From: Schaalia sp. HMT-172 | GTDB lineage: Bacteria > Actinomycetota > Actinomycetes > Actinomycetales > Actinomycetaceae | DNA: 64,000 nt | Direction: 5' to 3' | NCBI RefSeq assembly: GCF_030644365.1 | Contig: NZ_CP130058.1 | Coordinates: forward strand, 2,108,001-2,172,000 | In this document: positions 1 through 9,824 of the stretch, piece after piece | Numbering within the stretch: the first letter of the stretch is position 1 | Layout: each line of letters starts with the position of its first letter | The notes under the pieces: generated by a model | The model's input: only the letters and a program-made list of their open reading frames with translations | Database searches by the model: none | What the model was told of the DNA's origin: nothing | Program-made: the position numbers and the translations under genes

Positions 1-101
1 AATGACGCGAAAAAATGCGCGTCGTAACGTGTCGTTCTTCACGACAATTCGATTAATGGGCGTGATGGAAATGCCGGCGAGCGCGGGGTTAGGCTGTTGT
101 C

Positions 102-1229
102 ATGGTGGATTTCCCCGACATTGACCCGGCTCTCCTACCGGCCGACGGACGCTTCGGCTGCGGCCCCTCCAAGGTGCGCACCGACCAGCTCGAAGCCCTT
201 TTTGCGCCCCTCCTCATGGGCACCTCCCACCGCGCGGCCCCCGTGCGCCGCGTCGTCGCCGACCTGAAAGAGGGCCTGCGCGCCCTCCTGAACGTGCCCG
301 ACGGCTACGAGGTCGTGCTCGGCAACGGCGGCGCCTCCGCCTTCTGGGACGCCGCCTGCGCCTGCCTCATCTCCTCGCGCGCCGCCTTCGGCTCCTGGGG
401 CGCCTTCGGCGCGAAGTTCGCCGCCTCGGCGAAGCGTGCACCCCACCTCGCCTCCCCCCTCATCGACGAGGCACCGGCCGGCTGTCTGGCCACGCTCGCC
501 CCTCGCGACCCTGAGCAGGGCGTCGACGCCTACGCATACCCCCACAACGAGACCTCAACCGGCGTGGCCTCCCCCGTCTACCGCGTCGACGCCCCGGGAG
601 CGCTCACCCTCGTCGACGGCACCTCCATCGCAGGCGCCGCGCCGATCGACCTCACCCAGGTCGACGCCTACTACTTCTCCCTGCAAAAAGCCCTCGGATC
701 GGACGGCGGCCTCTGGGTCGCTATTCTCTCCCCCGCCGCCATCGAGCGGGCCCGCCGCATCGAGGCCTCCCCCTGCGGGCGCTGGATCCCCCCATTCCTG
801 TCCCTGTCCGCCGCCATCGACAACTCGCGCAAGGACCAAACCCTCAACACGCCCGCGGTCGCGACGATCATTATGGCGCAGCGCCAGGTCGCGTGGCTCA
901 ACGAGCGCGGCGGCATGGAGGCCGTGAGCGCCCACTGCGCCCAGGCCTCGTCCCTCATCTACGACTGGGCGAACGCCCACCCCGCGCTCTACCCCTTCGT
1001 CGCCGAGGAGGCGTGGCGATCCCCCGTGACGGCCACGATCGAAATCAACGCCGACATCAAGGCCACCGACCTGGCGGCGCACCTGCGCGCCCACGAGATC
1101 GTCGACATCGGCGCCTACCGGGGCGTGGGGGCCAACCAGCTGCGCATCGGCACGTGGCCCAGCGTCGAGATCGGCGACGTCGAGGCCCTCCTGGAGTGCA
1201 TCGACTACTGCCTGGAGCGCGTGCTCTAA
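102..1229 (+). CDS. serC: Phosphoserine aminotransferase
   Basis: PLP-dependent class V aminotransferase converting 3-phosphohydroxypyruvate and glutamate to phosphoserine in serine biosynthesis; cytoplasmic. At 375 aa it matches the actinobacterial SerC branch. Visible marks are the GPSK motif near the N-terminus (residues 21-24), the TSHR substrate-binding motif (41-44), the VDGTS stretch with the PLP-contacting Asp near 172, and the SLQKALGSDGG motif holding the Schiff-base Lys near 196. The ATG has no Shine-Dalgarno; TAGGCT at 90-95 lies 6 nt before it, suggesting a leaderless transcript. The next gene is convergent. Confidence 0.93.
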   Translation: MVDFPDIDPALLPADGRFGCGPSKVRTDQLEALFAPLLMGTSHRAAPVRRVVADLKEGLRALLNVPDGYEVVLGNGGASAFWDAACACLISSRAAFGSWGAFGAKFAASAKRAPHLASPLIDEAPAGCLATLAPRDPEQGVDAYAYPHNETSTGVASPVYRVDAPGALTLVDGTSIAGAAPIDLTQVDAYYFSLQKALGSDGGLWVAILSPAAIERARRIEASPCGRWIPPFLSLSAAIDNSRKDQTLNTPAVATIIMAQRQVAWLNERGGMEAVSAHCAQASSLIYDWANAHPALYPFVAEEAWRSPVTATIEINADIKATDLAAHLRAHEIVDIGAYRGVGANQLRIGTWPSVEIGDVEALLECIDYCLERVL

Positions 1230-1252
1230 CTCCCGGTCCCCCGGGGCGCGCC

Positions 1253-2542
1253 TCAGTCCTCGTCCAGCGAGCGGCGCGGCGCGTCCACGGAGGAGTCAGC
1301 CTCCACGCCCACCCACGGGAAGGTCGGGCGGGCAACAACGCGCCCCTTCCAGTGGATCATCGCCCAGACCCCGCAGATGAGCGCGATGCCCAGAGACGCG
1401 ATGCCGCCCACCAGGATCGACCATCGCGCCCCGAACATCGTCCCCACCCACCCGATGAACGGCGAGCCGATCGGCGTCGCACCCAAGAACACGAGGGAGT
1501 AGAGCGCCATGACGCGCCCGCGCTTGTCGGGATCGGTGCGGGTCTGAACCAGGGCGTTCGCGCTCGTGTTCATCGTCAGCATGCCATAGCCCGTGGGGAT
1601 CGACAGGAGCGCAAACCACCAGTAGGAGGGGGCCAGGCCCAAGAGGATCTCGGCGGTCCCATAAAACGCCGCGCCCAGGAGAATCGTGCGCAGGCGCGGA
1701 ACGCGGCGCGCGGCTCCCGTCGACCCGAGAATCGACCCGAACGCCATGAAGGTCGACAAAATACCGAACGACCCGGCCGCCTTACCGAACACGGTCGTGG
1801 CCATCAGCGCGCTCGTCATCTGGAAATTCATGCCCAGGGCGCTGACGACAAAGATCAGGGCGAGGATGATGCGAATATCCGTGCGGCCATGCACGTACGC
1901 AACAGATTCGCGCAGCTGCCCGCGAGCGCGCGGGATGAGGGTGCGCGGGTAGAGGCGGTCGGCGCGCATGAGGGCCAGGGCGATGACGGGGGCGGCAAAC
2001 ATCCCGGCGTCAATCAGGAAAACGGGGCCCACCCCCCACCAGTCGATGAAGAAACCCGCCGAAGCCGGGCCAATGAGGCGCGCGGTGTGGAAGGCGGTGG
2101 CGTTCAGGGCGACGGCGTTCGCCATCTTGTCCTGGGGCACGAGCTCGCCGACGAATGCCTGGCGTGCGGGCGTGTCGACCGCGGAGATCGTCCCGGAGAT
2201 GAAGGCGAGGATGTACTGGTGCCACAGCTCGCCCGTACCCGTCAGCACGACGACACCGATGACGAGGGAGACGAGGCCCACCCCCGTCTGCGTGCACTGG
2301 AGGAGGCGCCGCCCGGGGATGCGGTCCGCGAGCACACCCGCCCACGCGGAGAACAGGATGATGGGCAGGAACTGCAGGGCGGTGACGACGCCGACCTGCG
2401 AGGCGTCGTGATCGGTGAGAACCGTCAGTACGTACCAGTCCTGGGCGACGCGCTGGAGCCACGCGCCGGTGGACGCAATCAGGGAGGCAACGAACCAATA
2501 CCGGTAGTTCACGTAGCGCATGGATGCGAATGTTGCCGACAC
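1253..2542 (-). CDS. MFS transporter, EntS-like exporter family
   Basis: Major facilitator superfamily protein of about 429 aa with roughly 12 hydrophobic segments. Overall resemblance is to the MFS group that includes enterobactin exporter EntS and related drug/siderophore exporters, but the substrate cannot be read from sequence. The open frame runs upstream to 2626, but a GTG at 2542 is chosen because AGGGAGG (2549-2555) sits 6 nt before it and the extension is Arg-rich and non-homologous looking. It is convergent with serC, and a hairpin separates it from the purine permease gene upstream. Confidence 0.82.
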   Translation of the reverse strand: MSATFASMRYVNYRYWFVASLIASTGAWLQRVAQDWYVLTVLTDHDASQVGVVTALQFLPIILFSAWAGVLADRIPGRRLLQCTQTGVGLVSLVIGVVVLTGTGELWHQYILAFISGTISAVDTPARQAFVGELVPQDKMANAVALNATAFHTARLIGPASAGFFIDWWGVGPVFLIDAGMFAAPVIALALMRADRLYPRTLIPRARGQLRESVAYVHGRTDIRIILALIFVVSALGMNFQMTSALMATTVFGKAAGSFGILSTFMAFGSILGSTGAARRVPRLRTILLGAAFYGTAEILLGLAPSYWWFALLSIPTGYGMLTMNTSANALVQTRTDPDKRGRVMALYSLVFLGATPIGSPFIGWVGTMFGARWSILVGGIASLGIALICGVWAMIHWKGRVVARPTFPWVGVEADSSVDAPRRSLDED

Positions 2543-2641
2543 GCCAGACCTCCCTCTCTCTCGCTGCCGCTGCGCGCGCCGAACGAGGCGGGGGCAGCCT
2601 TTGGCGATCTCCCCTCCTCGGCGCATGTTCCTAGGATACGA

Positions 2642-2674
2642 CTGCCCCGCCGGAGTGAGGCTCCGGCGGGGCAG
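2642..2674 (-). terminator. Hairpin terminator after the purine permease gene
   Basis: A 14-bp stem (2642-2655 with 2661-2674) and 5-nt loop lies just beyond the stop of the permease gene on the minus strand. There is no clear T-run, as is common for actinobacterial hairpin terminators. Confidence 0.75.
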
Positions 2675-2696
2675 GAAGGGGACGACAGGTGACGAA

Positions 2697-4148
2697 TCAG
2701 CCGATGCCGAGGAGGCGCTGGAGCGGGCCCATCAGGAAGTAGATGATGAACAGGACGGACACCAGCCACATGAGCGGGTGAACCTTGCGGGCCTGGCCCT
2801 TGACGAGCTGGATGAGCGAGTAGGTCACGAAGCCGACGCCGATGCCGACGGACACGGAGTAGCCGAAGGGCATGAAGGCGATCGTCATGAAGGCGGGGAT
2901 CGCAACTTCCTCGGAATCCCAGTCGATGCCAGTCACCTGGGTCATCATGAGGAAGCCGACGAACACGAGGGCCGTGGAGGCGGCCTCGGTCGGGACCAGC
3001 TCGACGAGGGGCGCCAGGAAGGTCGACATCAGGAACAGGATACCGGTGACCACGGAGGCCAGGCCCGTGCGCGCACCCTCGGCGACGCCCGAGGCGGACT
3101 CGACGTAGGAAGTGTTCGAGGAGACGCCGCCGACGCCACCGGCCACCGCGGCCAGGGAGTCGATGATCAGGATCTGGCGGGTCTTGGGCGGGTTGCCATC
3201 CTTGTCGAGCAGGTTACCCTCGGCGCCGACGGCCACCATGGTCCCCATCGTGTCGAAGAAGTCGGCGAGCATGAGCGAGAAGACCAGCAGGATCACGGAG
3301 ACGACGCCGAGCTTGCCGAAGCCGCCGAAGAGGTCCACCTTGCCGAGCGTGTCGAAGACGGGAACCGCGATCGGCGAGCCCTTGAGCTCGGGCACGGTCT
3401 GGCCCCAGCCGGTCGGGTTCGTGTCGGAGATGCGATCAATGTGGGCGAAGGCCTGAACGATGACGGCGAGGATCGTGGAGGCGATGATCGAAATCAGCAC
3501 CGCGCCCTTCACCTTACGCACGTAGAGGATCATCATGAGGAACAGGCCGAACACGAAGACGAGGGCTGGCCAGCCGTCGAGCGAGCCCGAGATGCCGAAC
3601 TGGACGGGGGTCGCGCCGGTGCGCACGATGCCCGCGTTCACCAGGCCGATGAGGGCGACGAAGAGACCCAGGCCCACCGTGATGGCGGTCTTGAGGGCGG
3701 CGGGAACCGCACGGAAGACGGCCTCACGGAAGCCCGTGAGAACGAGCAGGAAGATGAGGATACCTTCCCAGGCGATGATGCCCATGGCCTCGCCGTAGCT
3801 GAGGCCGGCGCCAAGGACCAGGGTGAAGGCGACGACCGCGTTGAGGCCGAGGCCTGCGGCGAGCGCCAGCGGGTAGTTCGCGACAACACCCATGAGGATC
3901 GTCATGATGCCCGCGACGAGCGCGGTACCTGCGGCGATGCCCTGGGTCGTGATGGAGCCGTCCTTGGGAACGGCATTGCCCAGGATCGCCGGGTTGACGA
4001 CCAGGATGTAAGCCATCGCGAAGAAGGTGACAATTCCACCGCGGATTTCGTGACTAATAGTCGAGCCGCGCTTGGAGATCTGGAAGAACGAATCAAGTGA
4101 CTGTGTGAAGCCGCCGTGGGATGGGGCGGTCTGTGCTTGTGTGCTCAC
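2697..4148 (-). CDS. NCS2-family purine permease (AzgA/PbuG-like)
   Basis: 483-aa polytopic membrane protein of the nucleobase:cation symporter-2 family, AzgA-like branch (adenine/guanine/hypoxanthine uptake in characterised members). Supporting features are the N-terminal FFAMAYILVVNPAIL segment, GLGLNAVVAF, and the ADFFDTMGTMVAVG motif typical of this branch, with about 12-14 hydrophobic spans. It starts at a GTG with no Shine-Dalgarno; a CACGAT hexamer 6 nt upstream may give a leaderless mRNA. It is flanked by hairpins on both sides, so it is probably monocistronic. The exact base transported is not determinable here. Confidence 0.88.
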   Translation of the reverse strand: MSTQAQTAPSHGGFTQSLDSFFQISKRGSTISHEIRGGIVTFFAMAYILVVNPAILGNAVPKDGSITTQGIAAGTALVAGIMTILMGVVANYPLALAAGLGLNAVVAFTLVLGAGLSYGEAMGIIAWEGILIFLLVLTGFREAVFRAVPAALKTAITVGLGLFVALIGLVNAGIVRTGATPVQFGISGSLDGWPALVFVFGLFLMMILYVRKVKGAVLISIIASTILAVIVQAFAHIDRISDTNPTGWGQTVPELKGSPIAVPVFDTLGKVDLFGGFGKLGVVSVILLVFSLMLADFFDTMGTMVAVGAEGNLLDKDGNPPKTRQILIIDSLAAVAGGVGGVSSNTSYVESASGVAEGARTGLASVVTGILFLMSTFLAPLVELVPTEAASTALVFVGFLMMTQVTGIDWDSEEVAIPAFMTIAFMPFGYSVSVGIGVGFVTYSLIQLVKGQARKVHPLMWLVSVLFIIYFLMGPLQRLLGIG

Positions 4149-4215
4149 CGCTTAATCGTGCCTGCTCACGCGCCCGGGCGCAAACATACCCGCCGTGTTC
4201 CCACTTGTTGAGAAA

Positions 4216-4240
4216 GCACCCGGGTGCTCGTCCCGGGTGC
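4216..4240 (-). terminator. Hairpin terminator after the DUF3027 gene
   Basis: GCACCCGGG (4216-4224) pairs with CCCGGGTGC (4232-4240) across a 7-nt loop. On the minus strand it is followed by TTTCT, placing it as the terminator of the cold-shock/DUF3027 operon. Confidence 0.72.
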
Positions 4241-4268
4241 TTCCCATCAGTGGGCGCTCGCCGAGGCC

Positions 4269-5132
4269 TCAGCCGACCTCGGGCCGCTCCGCTTCCTCAG
4301 TCACGTCCCCCGAGGGCGTCGCCTCCTGCGCCTGCCGTGCCACGGCCTCGTCGCCCGCCTGCTCTGACGCGCGCGGCATCGGCTCGGCGTCGAGCGCGCC
4401 CTCGTTGACGCGCGAGGGCCGCACGGGCCACGCGGTGCCGTTCTTCGGAACGTCCGTCTCCGAGTGAGACCCGCAGGTGTGGTCCAGGGAGACGACGGCG
4501 CCGTCGTCGGTCGCCCATTCGTTGGCGCACACGCCGAACATCGTGCGCATGCCGCCGCCCATTTTCATGAGAAAACCGCAGGTCGAGCACGTGTTGCGCG
4601 GACGACGGCCCGACTTGGGGCCGCGCTCCGACTCATACCAGCGCTTCGCAGCCTGGCTGCGACCCTCCTCGGACAGGACGCGGGGTCGGCCCAAGCCGAG
4701 CTCGCGCACGACCGGCAGGTCGAGGTCCTCGCTGGTGTCTTCGAAGCCCTGCTCCAGGCGCTCGTCGTCCGCCACGTAGGGCAGCGTGTCCTCGCGGGAA
4801 ATATCGGAGGGGCGCAGGCGAGCCTCCCACGGCACCCACTCGGGCGCGAGGAGTGCCCCCTCGCGCGGCGTCATGTCGACCTCGCACACGGTGGCGACGC
4901 GGCCGCGCGGCACTCGGGCGACCGTCACCGACCAGCACCAGCCCACGTACCCGGCGTCAGTCGACGCGAAGTAGTGGGTTCCCAGGCGCTCCGACACCAT
5001 CTCGAAGCCCACGTGCTCGCCGACGGGACGCGGGTGCGCCACGGCCTCGGCGCCCGCGCGGGCCACGTCTTGCGCGGCCTCCAGGACGGCGTCTTTCTTC
5101 ACTGCCCGAACGCGGGCACCAGTCTTAGGCAT
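4269..5132 (-). CDS. DUF3027 family protein with a Cys zinc-ribbon-like motif
   Basis: 287-aa cytoplasmic protein matching the actinobacterial DUF3027 family; no biochemical function is established. A CxxC at Cys182/Cys185 followed by Cys202 and Cys220 looks like a small metal-binding ribbon; the C-terminal 60 residues are acidic and low complexity. The open frame extends to 5291, but the start is placed at the ATG at 5132 because it overlaps the stop of the upstream cold-shock gene by 8 nt (ATGCCTAA). This tight overlap implies translational coupling and joint expression with the cold-shock protein. Confidence 0.82.
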   Translation of the reverse strand: MPKTGARVRAVKKDAVLEAAQDVARAGAEAVAHPRPVGEHVGFEMVSERLGTHYFASTDAGYVGWCWSVTVARVPRGRVATVCEVDMTPREGALLAPEWVPWEARLRPSDISREDTLPYVADDERLEQGFEDTSEDLDLPVVRELGLGRPRVLSEEGRSQAAKRWYESERGPKSGRRPRNTCSTCGFLMKMGGGMRTMFGVCANEWATDDGAVVSLDHTCGSHSETDVPKNGTAWPVRPSRVNEGALDAEPMPRASEQAGDEAVARQAQEATPSGDVTEEAERPEVG

Positions 5133-5502
5133 CGAATTCCTCTGCGACGGCGCGCAGCACCTTCGCGATCTTGGTCGCGTTGTCCGGGTAGGAGCCGCGG
5201 CGCAGGGTAGCGCTCGAGGCGTCGAGGAGCTTGATGAGGTCCTCAACGACCGGCACCATCGCCTGCGGCTTGCGACGCTTGGCTCGGGCAACGGAAGCTG
5301 TCTCTTTCAGGAAGCGCACGCTCAGGGCCTGCGGTCCCTTGCGCCCGTCGGCCACCGAATACTCCACGCGAGCTCCCACCCTGGGGCTCGGCGCGTCGGA
5401 CGGCAGCGCGGACGAGTGGAGGAAGACATCCGCCCCGTCGTCTCCCGTAATGAAGCCGAAACCGCGATCAGCGTCGAAGAACCTCACTTTACCGGTGGGC
5501 AT
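5125..5502 (-). CDS. Cold-shock domain protein
   Basis: 125 aa: an N-terminal cold-shock domain (residues about 1-67) with RNP1 (GFGFIT) and RNP2 (VFLH), followed by about 55 extra residues that classical 67-70 aa CspA proteins lack. It binds single-stranded RNA or DNA in characterised homologues. AGGAGGGG lies a few bases before the ATG. It is the first gene of a two-gene operon with DUF3027, an arrangement common in actinobacteria. The C-terminal tail (Arg/Lys-rich, then helical) may modify nucleic-acid binding; this is inference. Confidence 0.9.
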   Translation of the reverse strand: MPTGKVRFFDADRGFGFITGDDGADVFLHSSALPSDAPSPRVGARVEYSVADGRKGPQALSVRFLKETASVARAKRRKPQAMVPVVEDLIKLLDASSATLRRGSYPDNATKIAKVLRAVAEEFDA

Positions 5503-5688
5503 GGTCCCCTCCTTCTATCAATAGTCTGTAGGCCGGGTAGGCTCCCCCTATCATAGGGCCCTCCCGCGCCCCGTGTGCGAGGCGTGCTCCCGCCTGTAGC
5601 GAACAGCACCGCCCGCTCCATCCCCCGCGCGCTTTCGCGTAGACTGACCCCACGGCAGTAATCACACGTCGCACACTGCGTCACATGG

Positions 5689-5716
5689 TGGACGCGCGTG
5701 CGTGACGTGGTATATC
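5689..5716 (+). promoter_or_regulatory. Possible promoter of the first TPM gene
   Basis: TGGACG at 5689-5694 and TATATC at 5711-5716 are spaced 16 bp and lie 33 bp before the GTG start. The match is moderate and read by eye. Confidence 0.4.
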
Positions 5717-5748
5717 TTTGCCTGTTCGCCACAACGCAGGAGGGCCCC

Positions 5749-7797
5749 GTGTCACGAATCCGCCGTTTCAGCCTCGTCGCAGTTCTCGCAACGCTACTGC
5801 TCACCCTGGGCGCGCCCGCCTTCGCGACCGCACCGGTCACAACGAGCGGAATCGTCACCGACCCGGGCGGCTGGCTCTCCGACTCCGAGCGCGCGCTCAT
5901 CGAAACCGCCGCACGCTCCGCGCGCGCGAAGGGCATCTCCGTCGACGTCGTCATCGTCGACAACCTCTCGGGCATCGACGGCGTCGAATGGTGCCACAAG
6001 ACCCTCAATGCCTCCGGCACCTCGGACGGCAACATCATCTACTACATCGCCTACGACGAGCGCGTGGACGGCGAATGCGTCAACGGCGGCTCCATCTCGC
6101 AAAGCGCGCGCAACACCGCGCGCACGGCCGCCGAGTCAAAACTGTCCAGCAAGCCCCTGACCTCTTCCGACGCCGCCGCGGGTGCCGTCGCCTTCATTAA
6201 TACCCTCGCGAACAGGTCCACCACCTCCTCCAGCGGCACGAGTAGCTCGGGCAGCTCAGCGAGCTCCACCTCCTCCGAGGGTCGGGGCGGCGCCATCATC
6301 GTCCTCATTCTCATCGTCGGCGGCTTCATCGGCATCGGGCTCGCCGTGTCCTCCTCCTCGCGTCGCAACGAACGCGCCGCGGAGCAGGTGACCCGCACCA
6401 GAACCGAAGACGCCGAGAAGAAGGTCTCGCAGGCCAACCGCCAGCTCCTCGCGGCAGACGAGCAGGTGCGTTCCGCCACCGACGAGCTCGACTTCGCGCG
6501 CGCCCAGTTCGGCATCGCCGCGACCGACCAATTCGCCCGCACCCTGGAGGCCGCCCGGGACTCCGTCGCGCGCTGCTTTGACACTCAAAAGCAGATGAAT
6601 GACTCCACCAACCCGATCTCGCGCGCGAACCTGGCGACGAGCATCATGCGCGACCTGGGGACCTCCATGAACCCCCTGAGCGCCGTCCAGGCCTCCTTCG
6701 CGAAGAAGCGCAGCGAGCAGGCGACGCTGCCTAACCGCATCACCGAGACCCACGAACGCCTTATCGAGCAGCGCGCCGATCTGGAGCGCGCGAAGGCGGA
6801 GCTGGTGAGCATCGCGGGTATCTACCCCGCGCAGATGCTCGCCTCCCTCCAGGACAACCCCGAGCAGGCCGCCGCCCTGCTGACAACCGCCGGCACCGCC
6901 CTGGAGGAGGCCCAGCGGGTGGCCGAGACGGACCGGGCCCGCGCGGAGAGCGCCCTCGACACCGCACACCGCGCCCTCATGATGGCCACGCACCAGACCG
7001 ACGCGATCTTCTCCGCCAAGTCCGACCTCGACGCGATCCACGACCGCCTCGGTGCCGCCATCGGCTCCATTTCGTCGGATATCAACGACGTGTCGTCCCT
7101 GAAGGCGGACCCGGCCATCTTCGACCCGCTCGTCGCCGATGCGCGCGCGGCGATCTCCGAGGGACAGGCCGCCCTCCTCAACAATGGCGACCCGTTGGCG
7201 GCCCTCGAACACCTGCGCAGCGCGGAGTCAAACATCGACGCCGCGCTCGCCCCGCTGCGCTCCAAGCGGGACAACGACGAGAGGGCTCTGTCCGCCGCCC
7301 GTTCCCAGGTGTCCCTCGCCGAGTCCGCTGTCATGCGCGCCCAGCGCTACGTCCAGGGGCGACGCGGCGCCATGAACATGAACGTCCGCTCCACCCTCCA
7401 CGACGCCGAGCACTCCCTCGAGGCGGCCCGCGAGGCCCTGAAGAGCGACCCGAACGAAGCGACCTCCCAGGCATCGCGGGCGCGCACCCTCGCCGACCGC
7501 GTCATGGCCACGCCCCTGGCCCGACCCGATACGAGCTGGTACGACGAGGACGATGATGACGACTACCGCTCGAGCAGTTCCGGCTCCTCCCTCGGTGAGC
7601 AGATCCTGTGGTCGATCCTGTTCTCCAACAGCGGCAGCTCGCACTCGAGCTCCTCGTGGGGGTCCAGCTCGAGTTGGGGCAGCTCCCGCTCGAGTTGGGG
7701 CAGCTCCAGCTCCAGCCATTCCTCGGGCGGCGGGTTCTCCGGGAGCTCCGGCAGCTTCGGCGGCGGCGGGTTCTCCGGCTCCAAGGGCCACTTCTAA
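5749..7797 (+). CDS. TPM-domain coiled-coil membrane protein (paralogue A)
   Basis: 682 aa from a GTG at 5749, preceded by AGGAGG (5738-5743); the longer frame from 5698 would mask the signal peptide. Order: signal peptide (1-26, ending APAFA), TPM domain (about 30-150) with Cys82 and Cys110, Ser/Gly linker, one membrane span (about 181-201), a long charged helical region (about 210-600) with the shared FARAQFG block, a run of acidic residues, and a Ser/Gly/Trp-rich tail of about 80 residues absent from the other paralogues. Predicted topology places TPM outside and the coiled coil in the cytoplasm. TPM proteins are linked to envelope stress and PspA systems; the function here is inferred. 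Confidence 0.85.
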   Translation: MSRIRRFSLVAVLATLLLTLGAPAFATAPVTTSGIVTDPGGWLSDSERALIETAARSARAKGISVDVVIVDNLSGIDGVEWCHKTLNASGTSDGNIIYYIAYDERVDGECVNGGSISQSARNTARTAAESKLSSKPLTSSDAAAGAVAFINTLANRSTTSSSGTSSSGSSASSTSSEGRGGAIIVLILIVGGFIGIGLAVSSSSRRNERAAEQVTRTRTEDAEKKVSQANRQLLAADEQVRSATDELDFARAQFGIAATDQFARTLEAARDSVARCFDTQKQMNDSTNPISRANLATSIMRDLGTSMNPLSAVQASFAKKRSEQATLPNRITETHERLIEQRADLERAKAELVSIAGIYPAQMLASLQDNPEQAAALLTTAGTALEEAQRVAETDRARAESALDTAHRALMMATHQTDAIFSAKSDLDAIHDRLGAAIGSISSDINDVSSLKADPAIFDPLVADARAAISEGQAALLNNGDPLAALEHLRSAESNIDAALAPLRSKRDNDERALSAARSQVSLAESAVMRAQRYVQGRRGAMNMNVRSTLHDAEHSLEAAREALKSDPNEATSQASRARTLADRVMATPLARPDTSWYDEDDDDDYRSSSSGSSLGEQILWSILFSNSGSSHSSSSWGSSSSWGSSRSSWGSSSSSHSSGGGFSGSSGSFGGGGFSGSKGHF

Positions 7798-7979
7798 GCG
7801 CGTCGCACCGCCTGAGAGCCACCGCCGCGCACCCGGCTCGCGGCGGCCTGCCCGCCTGAGCGCCCACGTCGCGTACACTGACCCCAGACACACAACGTGA
7901 CGCAGATTGCAACGCTTTGGCGACATGGAGCCGCTTCTGAGCGCATGCCGTTCCGTTCACCACCGACCAGGAGGGCCAC

Positions 7980-9824
7980 GTGGCACTGATCCGACGCCTG
8001 GGCATCGCCGCCGTCATGATGGCAGCGGTGATGCTCGGTGGCTCGCCCGCCTTCGCAACCGAGCCGCTCACGACGAGCGGATACGTCAGCGATCCCGACG
8101 GCTTCCTCAGCGCGGAGCAACGGGGAATGATCGAGACGTCAGCTCAGTCTTTCTATTCCGCGTACTCCATGTACATCGACGTTGCAATCGTCCCCACTTT
8201 CTCCGACCAGGAACCATCGACGTGGTGCCGGGCCACCCTGATGCAATCGCGCACAGCAGATAAGGGCATCCTCTACGTCCTGGCCTACGAGGACGGCACC
8301 GACACCTACTGCACGGATGCGAACCTGGGGCAGAAGGCGGCGTCGGACCCGATGACCAAGATGATGCTGGACGACGCGCTCGGTTTCGCCCGCCGCAAGC
8401 ACACATCCACCCCCCTCACTCCCGACGAGGCGGCGGCGGGCGCTCGCGCGTTCATCGACGACGTGCGCTCCACGACCGACTTACACGCACGCATTGCTGC
8501 CAAGAGTCGCGAGAGGCAGCAAGCGGCAGAAGAAGAACGGAAGAGGGAGGCAGAAAGGAGCCTCGGCGGTCATATCACCTTGGGCGTCGTTGTGGTGATT
8601 GCAGCCGTCATCAGCATATGGGCCGCGGTGCGAGAAGACAACGGTCACGACGATTCCAGCGTCGATTCCGGGGCGTCCGTTCCGATCGTGGACCCCGTGA
8701 GGCGTGAGGCCCTGAGGGCCGCCGATGCGGCGAATCGGCGCCTGTCGGAAGCCGCGGAACAGATCCGCGCCGCCGAGGAGGACTGGAACTTCGCCCGCGC
8801 ACAGTTCGGCACCGCCGCAGCCGAAGAGTACGGTCGTCGCCTTGAGGCGGCCAAGGAGGCCGTCGCGCGCGGACGCGACACCTACACACAGATGTGCCAC
8901 ACCGCCGACTCCCTGGCTAAGAAACGCCTGGCGGCGACAATCACGAAGGATCTGGACGAGGTCCTCCCTCCCCTGGACAAGACGCGCGCGGAGTTTACGG
9001 CACGGCGAAGGGAGCGCTCCACGCTGCCCGCGCAGCTTAGTGAGGCTCGTGAGCGTCTGGTCGAGGAACTCGACGATCTGGAACGCTCGAAGGAAGAGCT
9101 CTCCAGCATCGCGGGTCTCTACCCCGATTCCATGCTTGCTTCCCTCCAGGACAATCCACAGCGCGCGGCGGCGTTCCTGGAGTCCGCTCGCTCGGCATTG
9201 GACACGGCGAGCGCGCATATCGAGGCGGACCCGACGCGTGCCGCCTCGGCGCTGGACACCGCGCAGCGTGCTCTGACGATGGCGAATGCGCAGACGGACG
9301 CGATCTTCTCGGCGAAGACCGATCTCGACGCGATCCGGGATCGTCTCGGCGCCGCCATCGGGGCCCTGTCCGGCGACATCGCCGAGGTTGACGGCCTCGA
9401 GGCCGACACGGCGTTCCTGGCCCCGCTGGTCGCCGACGCGCAGGAGGCGATAGCGCTCGGCCAGCGCGCCCTGGTCAACGACGAGGACCCCCTCGGCGCG
9501 CTCGAGACCCTTCGCGACGTGGAGCTTCGCCTGGAGGCGGTGCTCGCTCCCCTTCGAACGCAAGAAGCGGCGGCGCTCAAGGCGCACGAGAGCGCTCAGC
9601 GTCACATTCGTGACGCCGATGCGACCCTCGCGTGGGCGCGCAAGTCCTTGAGGAACCGCCAAGGCTCCGCCCTGTTTGACGCGAACAAGCTCCTGCGCGA
9701 AGCGGAACAGGCGATTGGCGAGGCTCGCGTAGCCCTCGACAAGGACCCTCTACAGGCGCGTGCGGCGGCCTCGAGGGCCACCGTCCTGACCAACCGCGCG
9801 CTCGCGACACCGGGGCGCCAGTAG
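7980..9824 (+). CDS. TPM-domain coiled-coil membrane protein (paralogue B)
   Basis: 614 aa from a GTG at 7980 with GGAGGG upstream. Signal peptide (1-26), TPM domain (about 30-150) with Cys83 and Cys111, a charged juxtamembrane segment, one membrane span (about 198-217), then about 390 residues of Ala/Glu/Arg-rich helix. It shares FARAQFG and YPDSMLASLQDNP blocks with its neighbours. The Cys pair, 28 residues apart as in paralogues A and D, suggests an extracytoplasmic disulfide. It lacks the Ser/Gly/Trp tail of A. Its last codons and stop lie inside the 296-bp direct repeat that recurs upstream of paralogue D. Confidence 0.83.
   Translation: MALIRRLGIAAVMMAAVMLGGSPAFATEPLTTSGYVSDPDGFLSAEQRGMIETSAQSFYSAYSMYIDVAIVPTFSDQEPSTWCRATLMQSRTADKGILYVLAYEDGTDTYCTDANLGQKAASDPMTKMMLDDALGFARRKHTSTPLTPDEAAAGARAFIDDVRSTTDLHARIAAKSRERQQAAEEERKREAERSLGGHITLGVVVVIAAVISIWAAVREDNGHDDSSVDSGASVPIVDPVRREALRAADAANRRLSEAAEQIRAAEEDWNFARAQFGTAAAEEYGRRLEAAKEAVARGRDTYTQMCHTADSLAKKRLAATITKDLDEVLPPLDKTRAEFTARRRERSTLPAQLSEARERLVEELDDLERSKEELSSIAGLYPDSMLASLQDNPQRAAAFLESARSALDTASAHIEADPTRAASALDTAQRALTMANAQTDAIFSAKTDLDAIRDRLGAAIGALSGDIAEVDGLEADTAFLAPLVADAQEAIALGQRALVNDEDPLGALETLRDVELRLEAVLAPLRTQEAAALKAHESAQRHIRDADATLAWARKSLRNRQGSALFDANKLLREAEQAIGEARVALDKDPLQARAAASRATVLTNRALATPGRQ

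Noticed and set aside
893-2692. Long plus-strand frame opposite the MFS transporter
   Set aside because: Antisense shadow in high-GC DNA: Arg/Gly/His-rich, no domain, and opposite a clear 12-span transporter.
2520-4100. Plus-strand frame of 526 codons opposite the purine permease
   Set aside because: Asp/Glu/His-rich translation typical of the antisense of a membrane protein gene; no RBS or family.
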